Shown piece by piece: positions 1-5,575 of a stretch of 5,733 nt of DNA (within the stretch, counting starts at the first letter, position 1; every line of letters begins with the position of its first letter). The stretch is from contig JAEDIH010000111.1 in NCBI GenBank assembly GCA_016292575.1, forward strand, positions 1-5,733, given 5' to 3'. The notes under the pieces were generated by a model that saw only the letters and a program-made list of their open reading frames with translations, was not told the origin of the DNA and did no database searches. Source of the stretch: Clostridiaceae bacterium. Lineage in GTDB: Bacteria; Bacillota; Clostridia; Oscillospirales; Acutalibacteraceae. The position numbers and the translations under genes are program-made.

Positions 1-1313
1 GTGAGGGTAACTTTTCCGAAGCTTACAACAAGTCCGCCGATTCCGCAGATGAGGATAACAGCGACAACAAAGAGGTTCTTGTTTTCTCCAAGGTCAACTC
101 CCTGAATCATCTTGAGACCGCTGACCGCGATAAAGCCGTAGAGCGTGATGCAAACGCCGCCCATTACGCAGTTCGGAATGCTTGCAAGGAAGGTTACGAA
201 CGGTCCGAAGAAGGAGATTATGATAGCCATGACAGCCGTTGTGAGGATTGTTACAACCGAAGCGTTTCCGGTGATTGCAACGCAGCCTACCGATTCGCCG
301 TAGGTGGTGTTCGGGCAGCCGCCGAAGAGGGCGCCGGCCATTGAGCCTACGCCGTCGCCGAGGAGAGTTCTGTGGAGACCCGGCTCCTTAAGGAGGTCTT
401 TTTCAATGATTGAGGAGAGGTTCTTGTGGTCTGCAATGTGCTCTGCAAAAACAACGAATGCAACCGGAACATAGGCAACGGCAACGGTTGCAATGTACTG
501 TCCGTTGATTTGTGAAAGTCCCTTTGAAGCCTCAAGGAAGGTGAAGTTGGGAACCGCAAACCATTCCATGTTGCTGAAAACGGTGAAGTCAATAACCTGA
601 AGCGCGGTGTTTCCGGTCTTGATTCCGATTACGGTGAAGATTGTTGCGGTAAGGTAACCGGCGCAGATACCGATGATGAACGGGATAAGCTTAGCCATCC
701 TTTTGCCGTATACCGAGCAGATGATTACAGTGAAAAGGGTAACTAAGCCGCAGAGAAGAGCAACATAGGGGTTTGCGGCGGATACTGCCGAAACTTCGTC
801 AACAATGGCTCCGTCCTTGATAACCTGAGTGGTGACCTCTGTCATGACCTTGCCGAGGGTAAGATCGCCGACTGCATTGCCTGCAAGCGAAAGACCGATG
901 ATTGAAACTGTCGGTCCGATTACAACGGCCGGCATGAGCTTGTTGATCCATTCAACGCCTGCAACCTTAACTGCGATTGCAATAACAACATAAACAAGAC
1001 CTGCAAAAGCTGCGCCGAGGATAAGACCTGCATAGCCTGCCTGAGCTGAAGCAGCTCCGCCGAATGCTGCGAACATTGAGCCGATGAAAGCGAACGAGGA
1101 GCCGAGGAAGACCGGGCTTCTGAACTTGGTGAAGAGAAGATAAACGATTGTTCCGACGCCGGCGCCGAAGAGTGCCGCCGACTGGCTCATTCCGTTGCCT
1201 ATGATTGAGGGTACCGCAATCGTTGCGGCAAGGATTGCAAGCAGCTGCTGGAAGCCGAACACGACCATCTGACCGAACTTCGGCTTGTCTTGAACATTGT
1301 AAGTAAGTTTCAT
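1..1313 (-). CDS. uraA: Uracil permease, NCS2 (nucleobase-cation symporter-2) family, 3' end outside the window
   Basis: Polytopic inner-membrane symporter that imports uracil with a cation for pyrimidine salvage. 437 codons are visible with no stop, and the C-terminus continues past base 1. It starts MKLTYNVQDKPKFGQ, with AGGAGG at 1325-1330, 11 nt before the ATG. Visible family marks are the early Q-Q-L-L-A helix followed by A-V-P, a G-S-S-F-A-F segment, the transmembrane-8 motif EHIADH (residues 291-296), and the transmembrane-10 motif NTTYGE ending at E340. E291 and E340 are 49 residues apart, the same as the substrate-binding Glu241 and Glu290 of E. coli UraA (family knowledge). The region before E291 is about 50 residues longer than in E. 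coli UraA, partly through a polar loop around residues 157-180. E. coli His245 corresponds to D295, with a His next to it. Its position directly behind pyrR supports uracil over xanthine or uric acid as substrate. The name pyrP would be equally suitable. Confidence 0.93.
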   Translation of the reverse strand, partial: MKLTYNVQDKPKFGQMVVFGFQQLLAILAATIAVPSIIGNGMSQSAALFGAGVGTIVYLLFTKFRSPVFLGSSFAFIGSMFAAFGGAASAQAGYAGLILGAAFAGLVYVVIAIAVKVAGVEWINKLMPAVVIGPTVSIIGLSLAGNAVGDLTLGKVMTEVTTQVIKDGAIVDEVSAVSAANPYVALLCGLVTLFTVIICSVYGKRMAKLIPFIIGICAGYLTATIFTVIGIKTGNTALQVIDFTVFSNMEWFAVPNFTFLEASKGLSQINGQYIATVAVAYVPVAFVVFAEHIADHKNLSSIIEKDLLKEPGLHRTLLGDGVGSMAGALFGGCPNTTYGESVGCVAITGNASVVTILTTAVMAIIISFFGPFVTFLASIPNCVMGGVCITLYGFIAVSGLKMIQGVDLGENKNLFVVAVILICGIGGLVVSFGKVTL

Positions 1314-1346
1314 TTTTTTACAAACCTCCTGAAAAATTTACTCTAT

Positions 1347-1370
1347 AAAAATGCGCTGCCGCGCATTTTT
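1347..1370 (-). terminator. Terminator-like hairpin between pyrR and uraA
   Basis: This is a perfect 10-bp inverted repeat, AAAAATGCGC and GCGCATTTTT, around a 4-base loop. In minus-strand RNA the GC-rich core is followed by five U, the shape of a small intrinsic terminator. It overlaps the last bases of the pyrR stop codon and lies about 17 nt upstream of the uraA ribosome binding site. There is no promoter-like sequence in the 55-bp gap, so uraA is probably expressed by read-through. The hairpin may lower permease expression relative to pyrR, or protect an RNA 3' end. No second PyrR-binding loop is present here, unlike the B. subtilis pyrR-pyrP junction (established knowledge). Whether it terminates is inference. 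Confidence 0.6.
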
Positions 1371-1902
1371 AACCCTTAATGATTTTGACACATTCCTCTG
1401 TTTCATACGGTCTGATGCAGACCTTAACGACCTCGCTGCTGGACGTGGGAATGTTTTTACCGACATAATCCGCGCGGATCGGAAGCTCGCGGTGACCCCT
1501 GTCCACAAGAACGGCAAGCTGAATTTTTGCAGGTCTGCCGAAGGAGAGGATAGCGTCAATGGCGGCTCTTGCCGTGCGTCCGGTATAGATAACATCATCA
1601 ACAAGGACAACCGTTTTTCCGTTCACGTCAAAATCAACCGCGCTTGCATTGAGCCGGGGCTGATCGGAAAGGGGAGAAAGGTCGTCGCGGTAGAGAGTGA
1701 TGTCCAGACTGCCCGTTCTGACCGCTGCGCCGAGCTTTTCAAGGTTCTTTGCAATAACCTCGCCGAGCTGCTCTCCGCGGCGTTTGATTCCGACAATGCA
1801 GAGGTTTTCGGTGGATTCGTTTTTTTCAATTATCTGGTGCGCAATGCGCATCAGCGCTCTGTCCATTGCAAGAGCGTCCATAACAACGGGTTCCGTTTTC
1901 AT
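1369..1902 (-). CDS. pyrR: Bifunctional PyrR: pyrimidine operon attenuation regulator / uracil phosphoribosyltransferase
   Basis: Cytoplasmic type I phosphoribosyltransferase-fold protein that binds pyr leader RNA in response to UMP and, in many species, also converts uracil and PRPP to UMP. Its 177 residues are the usual family length. Diagnostic segments are RALMRIAHQIIEKN (15-28), VGIKRRGEQL (37-46), the basic Y-R-D-D-L segment (71-75), the PRPP-binding loop VLVDDVIYTGRTARAAI (99-115) and the VLVDRGHRELPIRADYVGKN region (131-150). The ATG at 1900-1902 gives the expected N-terminus. However, AGGAGG (1905-1910) sits only 2 nt before it, which is unusually close. The next in-frame ATG (residue 8, position 1881) would be 23 nt away, and an in-frame stop lies just upstream of the ribosome binding site, so 1902 is preferred. 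The gene is first in an operon with uraA and is preceded by its own PyrR-responsive attenuator. Confidence 0.96.
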   Translation of the reverse strand: MKTEPVVMDALAMDRALMRIAHQIIEKNESTENLCIVGIKRRGEQLGEVIAKNLEKLGAAVRTGSLDITLYRDDLSPLSDQPRLNASAVDFDVNGKTVVLVDDVIYTGRTARAAIDAILSFGRPAKIQLAVLVDRGHRELPIRADYVGKNIPTSSSEVVKVCIRPYETEECVKIIKG

Positions 1903-1939
1903 TCCCTCCTTTTATATCGTAAGCATGAGCAAAAAGCAC

Positions 1940-1971
1940 AAAAAAAATATCCTGCCCGTGAGAGGCAAGAC
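1940..1971 (-). terminator. Attenuator terminator in the pyrR leader
   Basis: In minus-strand RNA, GUCUUGCC (1971-1964) pairs with GGCAGGAU (1956-1949) around a 7-nt loop. This gives 8 bp including two G-U pairs, and it is followed by UAUUUUUUUU. The terminator ends 37 nt before the pyrR start codon. Its 5' strand and loop are complementary to the 3' half of the PyrR-binding hairpin upstream, so terminator and antiterminator cannot coexist. This is the expected switch that stops pyrR-uraA transcription when PyrR-UMP holds the upstream RNA. Confidence 0.82.
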
Positions 1972-2046
1972 AAACATAGCTTAAGGCGCAGTAATCCGCG
2001 CATTCTATATGAACATCTTGTCGGTCTCACTGAACCGCCCTTAAAG
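1940..2046 (-). promoter_or_regulatory. PyrR-responsive attenuation leader (PyrR-binding RNA element)
   Basis: The leader RNA contains GGUUCAGUGAGACC (2036-2023), followed by GACAAG. It folds into a small hairpin: two G-C pairs, a bulged U, U-A and C-G, and an AGUGA loop. This agrees with the known PyrR-binding consensus ARUCCNGNGAGGYU, except that a C-G and an A-U pair are replaced by U-A and G-C, which keeps the pairing. The 3' half, GUGAGACCGACAAG (2030-2017), can instead pair with CUUGCCUCUCAC (1969-1958), forming an antiterminator that destroys the terminator. A middle hairpin (2001-1998 with 1989-1986, GCGC stems) fits inside the antiterminator. A competing long-range stem (2044-2036 with 1988-1981, one bulge) encloses the PyrR loop and would favour termination. 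The motif and alternative pairings are seen in the sequence; UMP-dependent repression is inferred from the family. Confidence 0.85.
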
Positions 2047-2059
2047 ATTTGTTTTTCAA

Positions 2060-2088
2060 ACTATATCACAGGCAGGAGAAAAAGTAAA
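2060..2088 (-). promoter_or_regulatory. Sigma-A-type promoter of pyrR-uraA
   Basis: The -35 box is TTTACT (2088-2083), the spacer is exactly 17 bp, and the -10 box is TATAGT (2065-2060), preceded by TGA, which makes an extended -10. Transcription should begin near 2053, giving a leader of about 150 nt that includes the whole PyrR attenuator. Confidence 0.8.
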
Positions 2089-2221
2089 GGGGTAAAAGCA
2101 AAATAGTGTATTTTTGTTGAAAACCGTCAAGGCAGGTCGGCAAAGAGAAGAATAATATGTTAAGTTTTGCTTTTTTACAGTAAGAAAGCGCAAATTAAAC
2201 ATATATAATCAGATTTATCAA
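2089..2221. other. AT-rich intergenic spacer with no supported gene
   Basis: This spacer lies between the terminator of the EF-G-like gene and the pyrR promoter. It holds no plausible coding frame with a ribosome binding site. An imperfect inverted repeat at about 2167-2189 (GCTTTTTTAC against GTAAGAAAGC) lacks a U-tract on either strand. I assign no function to it. Confidence 0.5.
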
Positions 2222-2260
2222 TAAAAAATCAAAGAGCTGCCTTTGCGGACAGCCCTTTGA
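2222..2260 (-). terminator. Strong intrinsic terminator of the EF-G-like gene
   Basis: In minus-strand RNA, bases 2260-2248 pair with 2229-2241. The stem is about 13 bp, starting UCAAAG against CUUUGA, with two G-U pairs and a short GCAA-type loop. It is followed by UUUUUU at 2228-2223. It begins about 40 nt after the stop codon at 2300 and cleanly separates this unit from the pyrR operon. Confidence 0.9.
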
Positions 2261-2299
2261 AAATGTGTTTGTTTATGTAAAAACAAGAATACAGGTTTA

Positions 2300-4369
2300 T
2301 CAGTCGTCGGCTTCGGCCTTTGCTTCGTCAATAACCTTCTGCGCAACGTTTCCGGGAGCGTCCTCATAGCGCGCAAAGGTGAGGGAGAAGTGACCTCTGC
2401 CGGCGGTTACGGAACGCAGGGTGGTTGCAAAGTTGCCCATTTCTGCCATCGGGACCTCGGCAACAAGCTCCTGCATCTTCGGCTCGTCTGCCGCACCCAT
2501 ACCGAGAACACGGCCGCGGCGCTTGGTGATGTCGCCCATAATGTCGCCGAGATTTGCGTCGGGAACATAGGCCTTGAGCTCACCGATAGGCTCAAGAATT
2601 ACGGGATTAGCCTGAGCCATACCGTTTTTATATGCAATTTTTGCGGCGGTACGGAACGCCATATCGTTTGAGTCAACGGGGTGATAAGAACCGTCATAAA
2701 GAACAGCCTTGAGTCCGACCATCGGATAGCCGGCAAGAGGTCCTTTGAGGATTGCTTCCTGAAGACCCTTTTCAACCGCCGGGAAGTAGTTCTTCGGAAC
2801 GGAGCCGCCGACAACCTCCGTTTCAAAAATCAGCTCGTCGCCGTCATGCGGCTCAAAGCGGATCCAAACGTCTCCGAACTGGCCGGATCCGCCGGACTGC
2901 TTCTTGTGGCGGCCCTGAACCTGGCAGCTCTTGCGGATTGTTTCTCTGTATGCAACGCGCGGAATCTTGAGGTCAATTTCAACGCCGAACTTTGACTTGA
3001 GCTTTGCAAGAACGATGTCGAGGTGCTGCTCTCCGAGACCGGAAAGGATCATCTCCCTTGTTTCCTCATTGTTTGAGAAAACAACGGTGGGGTCTTCGCC
3101 CATAATTCTGCGCAGACCTGCGGCAACCTTATCCTCCTCGCCCTTTTTCTTGACCACGATAGCCATTGAAAGCGAGGGCGCCGGGAAGTCAACGCCGGGA
3201 AGCCTGATAATGTCTTTAGCGTTGCAGATAGTGTCGCCCGTTGCAAGACCGGAAAGCTTTGTAATAACGCCTATATCGCCTGCGGTGATGGCGGAAATAT
3301 CCTCCTGCTTGCTGCCCCTGACGGAGATGAGCTTGCCCATTCTCTCGCTTTCGCCGGTTCTTGCGTTGTATGCCGGAACTTCGGCGGTAATTTTTCCGGA
3401 AATAACCTTTACATAGGACATTTTTCCGACAAACGGGTCAGCAACGGTCTTGAAGCAGATTGCTGCAAGCGGTCCGTTCGGATCGCACTTGACCTCAACC
3501 TCGTCTCCGCCGTCATTTTCGCCCTTTTCGGCTCCTGCCTGTGCAGGCGAGGGAGCGGAGAAAACGATAGCGTCCAAAAGAAGGTCAACGCCGTCAAGGG
3601 TTGTGCCGGAGCAGGCGTATACGGGATAAATTTCGCCCTGCTCAACACCCTTGGTAAGACCGTTGATAATCTCCTCCTTGGTAAGCTCCTCGCCGTCGAA
3701 GAACTTCATCATGAGGTCGTCGTCAACCGAAGCCACAGCCTCCATGAGCACGTCTCTCATCTCGCCGAGATGGGGATCGTCCGGAACGTCGATAACGGTG
3801 GACTTGCCGTTGGAATATTTAAACGCCTTGTTGCTGCAAAGGTTGACATAGGACTCAACCTTTCCGTTCACCATGTGGGGAATGACAACCGGGCAAAGCT
3901 TTGAGCCGACCTCCTGCTTGAGAGCCTCAAAGGTTTTGAAAAAGTCTCTGTTTTCGGCGTCAATTTTGGTGATTGCAAAGAATTTTGCAATGCCTCTTTT
4001 GTCGGCGGCCTTGATAGCCTTTTCCGCGCCGACGTCGAAATCCGAGCCTGCGGAGGTAACAATAAGGGCGCACTCCGCGGCGCGCATAGCCTCATAAACG
4101 CCGCCCTCGAAATCGAATTTACCGGGAGCGTCAAGAAGGTTAATTTTTGTGTCTCTCCACTCAAGGGGAGCAAACGCCGTTGAAAGAGAGCACTGACGCT
4201 TTTTTTCTTCGGGGTCAAAGTCCATTACCGTGTTTCCGTCGCTGACCTTACCGAGTCTGTCGGTTGCCTTTGCAAGGAAGAGCATAGCCTCGGCGAGGGT
4301 GGTCTTACCCTTTCCGGTGTGACCGGCAATGGCGATATTTCTGATATTTTTTGCGTCGTAAGATTTCAT
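2300..4369 (-). CDS. Elongation factor G-like translational GTPase (EF-G2 type paralogue)
   Basis: A 689-residue cytoplasmic GTPase with the five-domain EF-G layout. The start at 4369 is set by AAGGAGG (4377-4383), 7 nt upstream; the same frame stays open to a GTG at 4471, but without a ribosome site. Domain I has P-loop GHTGKGKT (16-23), switch I region KKRQCSLSTA (56-65), DAPGKFDF (80-87), TKID (134-137) and the SGTTLDGV segment (254-261). An acidic low-complexity linker (about 277-298) precedes domain II. Domain III has LSGLGEQHLDIVLAKL (442-457), and domain IV has GRHKKQSGGSGQFGDVWIRF (486-505) and HPVDSND (563-569). Domain V includes EPIGELKAYVPDANLGDIMG (593-612), and the tail is acidic. 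Canonical EF-G has DTPGHVDF and NKMD. Here the catalytic His is K84 and the NKxD Asn is T134. Such changes are typical of the EF-G2-like branch, whose role is poorly defined, so this is probably not the housekeeping fusA. It forms its own transcription unit. Confidence 0.9.
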   Translation of the reverse strand: MKSYDAKNIRNIAIAGHTGKGKTTLAEAMLFLAKATDRLGKVSDGNTVMDFDPEEKKRQCSLSTAFAPLEWRDTKINLLDAPGKFDFEGGVYEAMRAAECALIVTSAGSDFDVGAEKAIKAADKRGIAKFFAITKIDAENRDFFKTFEALKQEVGSKLCPVVIPHMVNGKVESYVNLCSNKAFKYSNGKSTVIDVPDDPHLGEMRDVLMEAVASVDDDLMMKFFDGEELTKEEIINGLTKGVEQGEIYPVYACSGTTLDGVDLLLDAIVFSAPSPAQAGAEKGENDGGDEVEVKCDPNGPLAAICFKTVADPFVGKMSYVKVISGKITAEVPAYNARTGESERMGKLISVRGSKQEDISAITAGDIGVITKLSGLATGDTICNAKDIIRLPGVDFPAPSLSMAIVVKKKGEEDKVAAGLRRIMGEDPTVVFSNNEETREMILSGLGEQHLDIVLAKLKSKFGVEIDLKIPRVAYRETIRKSCQVQGRHKKQSGGSGQFGDVWIRFEPHDGDELIFETEVVGGSVPKNYFPAVEKGLQEAILKGPLAGYPMVGLKAVLYDGSYHPVDSNDMAFRTAAKIAYKNGMAQANPVILEPIGELKAYVPDANLGDIMGDITKRRGRVLGMGAADEPKMQELVAEVPMAEMGNFATTLRSVTAGRGHFSLTFARYEDAPGNVAQKVIDEAKAEADD

Positions 4370-4395
4370 ACAATAACCTCCTTGAACCGCAGACG

Positions 4396-4456
4396 CCGGG
4401 GAAACGACAGACCCCGGAGCGCGATCCGTTTTCACGGCGGAGATAAAATTTCCGCC
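4396..4456 (-). promoter_or_regulatory. Two GC-rich hairpins in the leader of the EF-G-like gene
   Basis: The leader runs from about 4497 to 4370. It holds stem GGCGGA/UCCGCC (4456-4451 with 4441-4436, 9-nt AU-rich loop) and stem CCGGGG/CCCCGG (4417-4412 with 4401-4396, 10-nt loop). Both are perfect 6-bp GC-rich stems in a gene start region that is otherwise AT-rich. The second ends 13 nt upstream of the ribosome binding site. Neither is followed by a U-tract, so they are not terminators. They could affect translation or RNA stability, or bind a regulator; this is inference, and I recognise no known riboswitch. Confidence 0.5.
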
Positions 4457-4503
4457 TTTTATGTTAGTCACTCAAATATCAAATACTTGAAGTTAACAGA
4501 TTT

Positions 4504-4532
4504 ATTTTATCATATAGTGACCAAAAGTTCAA
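4504..4532 (-). promoter_or_regulatory. Sigma-A-type promoter of the EF-G-like gene
   Basis: The -35 box is TTGAAC (4532-4527), the spacer is 17 bp, and the -10 box is TAAAAT (4509-4504), preceded by TGA as an extended -10. The predicted start is near 4497, about 128 nt before the ATG, which leaves room for a structured leader. Confidence 0.8.
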
Positions 4533-4551
4533 ACTTATTTATAACTAATTT

Positions 4552-4581
4552 TGTGCATTAATTTTTGTTCACTGTGCATAA
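4552..4581. repeat. Direct repeat TGTGCATTA / TGTGCATAA upstream of the EF-G-like promoter
   Basis: Two 9-base copies that differ at one position lie at 4552-4560 and 4573-4581, 21 bp apart start to start (two helical turns). The nearer copy is about 20 bp upstream of the -35 box. The spacing and position are compatible with an activator or operator site. The second copy, read on the minus strand as TTATGCACA, also differs by only one base from a DnaA box (TTATCCACA). In such an AT-rich spacer chance cannot be excluded. Confidence 0.35.
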
Positions 4582-4640
4582 TTTCTTATTCAAAACGAAG
4601 ACAAATTTTGCGCTTCTTCATCACGAAAACCGCAAAAAAC

Positions 4641-4667
4641 AAAAAAAGGCTCCCGAAGAAGCCTTTT
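4641..4667 (-). terminator. Intrinsic terminator of the dehydrogenase gene, UUCG tetraloop
   Basis: In minus-strand RNA, AAAAGGCUUC (4667-4658) and GGAGCCUUUU (4653-4644) form a 10-bp stem closed by C(UUCG)G, an especially stable tetraloop. It runs into seven U, and a second U-run follows just downstream. It starts 17 nt after the stop codon at 4685. Confidence 0.92.
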
Positions 4668-4684
4668 GAATTTTTGTCCTGTGT

Positions 4685-5458
4685 TCAGCCGCAGGCGGAA
4701 AAGCCGCCGTCAACAACTATTGACGTTCCGGTAACATACTGAGAAAGCGGCGAGGAAAGGAAAAGCACGGAGCCGACAATATCCTCAGGCTTTGCAAGTC
4801 TCTTTTGTGCAACCCTTGCGGTCATATATTTCATCCAGCGTTCATCCTTTAGCTGAGAGGCAATGAGCGGAGTTTCAACAAAGCCGGGGCAAACGCAGTT
4901 GACCTGAACGCCGAAGCGCGCCCATTCGCCGGCAAGTGACTTTGTAAGCTGCAAAACCGCGCCCTTGCTTGCGCTGTATGCCGCCGCTGACGGAACGGCA
5001 ATAAATGCGCTCAGCGACGACATGAAAACGACCTTGCCGCCCTTTTTCCTGTTCCAGAAGCGATTGAAAACCTGCTGAGTGAAGAAGAACTGACCGGTCA
5101 GATTGATGTCGAGCACTCTGCTCCAATCCGCGCGTGTTTCAAATATGCTGTAAACATCGTGTGCAATGCCTGCGTTGTTAACCAGCACGTCTATTGAGCC
5201 AAGCTCCCTTTCGGCAGCATCAAGGGCGTTTTCAATGTCCGCCTCCTTAGTGATGTCGCAAGGCGCAAAGGCAATTTTTGAGCCGGGATAGCTTTCCTCA
5301 AGGGTGCGGCAGGCTTTTTCAAGCACATTTTCGTCAAGGTCGCAGAGGAATACCGCCGCGCCGTTTTCAAGGAAGCCTTTTGCACATTCAAGCCCTATTC
5401 CGCCGGCAGCACCGGTGATGAGTACGTTTTTTCCGTTCAATCCAAGCGAGTATTTCAT
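4685..5458 (-). CDS. Short-chain dehydrogenase/reductase (SDR), classical, NAD-type
   Basis: Cytoplasmic oxidoreductase of 257 residues, the normal length for classical SDRs. It shows the cofactor glycine motif TGAAGGIG (15-22), D40 at the end of strand beta-2 (FLCD), CDIT (67-70), NNAG (94-97), N119, catalytic S148 and YSASK (Y161, K165), and PGFVETP (191-197). The acidic D40 favours NAD(H) over NADP(H). It ends in VTGTSIVVDGGFSACG, the usual C-terminal substrate-loop region. The start at 5458 is chosen because GGGAG (5467-5471) lies 8 nt upstream. An ATG seven codons earlier (5479) has no ribosome site and lies only about 5 nt from the predicted transcription start. Similar sequences act on sugars, polyols, sugar acids or acyl groups, and the substrate here is undetermined. 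The gene has its own promoter and terminator. Confidence 0.93.
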   Translation of the reverse strand: MKYSLGLNGKNVLITGAAGGIGLECAKGFLENGAAVFLCDLDENVLEKACRTLEESYPGSKIAFAPCDITKEADIENALDAAERELGSIDVLVNNAGIAHDVYSIFETRADWSRVLDINLTGQFFFTQQVFNRFWNRKKGGKVVFMSSLSAFIAVPSAAAYSASKGAVLQLTKSLAGEWARFGVQVNCVCPGFVETPLIASQLKDERWMKYMTARVAQKRLAKPEDIVGSVLFLSSPLSQYVTGTSIVVDGGFSACG

Positions 5459-5490
5459 ATTCACTTCTCCCGTATTCATAATTTGTTAAC

Positions 5491-5519
5491 ATTATAACAC
5501 GCACCGTCGGCATATTCAA
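5491..5519 (-). promoter_or_regulatory. Sigma-A-type promoter of the dehydrogenase gene
   Basis: The -35 box is TTGAAT (5519-5514), the spacer is 17 bp, and the -10 box is a perfect TATAAT (5496-5491) with the TGT extension just before it. Initiation is expected near 5484, giving a leader of about 26 nt. I see no terminator between the upstream gene's stop (5576) and this promoter, so read-through from the transporter gene is also possible. Confidence 0.85.
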
Positions 5520-5575
5520 TTTACATTTGATGTGTTTGCTGTAACAAATCCGCCCGTTTTGCTGTCCGGCAGTTA

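Noticed and set aside
1351..2106. 251-codon open frame on the plus strand over pyrR and its leader
   Set aside because: It is antisense to a well-supported pyrR and crosses the pyrR promoter and attenuator. It has no ribosome binding site and no recognisable protein features.
2167..2208. Possible plus-strand promoter (TATAAT near 2203) and imperfect inverted repeat in the spacer
   Set aside because: There is no -35 box at correct spacing, no gene downstream on the plus strand, and no U-tract to make the repeat a terminator.
2931..3416. 161-codon open frame on the plus strand inside the EF-G-like gene
   Set aside because: It is a shadow of a confidently identified gene on the other strand; its composition reflects reverse-complemented codons.
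2300..4369. Tetracycline ribosomal protection protein (TetM-like)
   Set aside because: The overall motifs, length and switch II variant fit the EF-G2-like branch better than TetM/TetO. I do not see clear TetM-specific features.
4370..4471. N-terminal extension of the EF-G-like protein to a GTG at 4471
   Set aside because: The extra 34 residues translate the two leader hairpins, match no EF-G N-terminus and have no ribosome site. The ATG at 4369 has AAGGAGG at ideal spacing.
5459..5479. Upstream ATG (5479) as start of the dehydrogenase
   Set aside because: It would lie only about 5 nt from the predicted transcription start and has no Shine-Dalgarno sequence. The ATG at 5458 has GGGAG 8 nt upstream and fits the SDR N-terminus.
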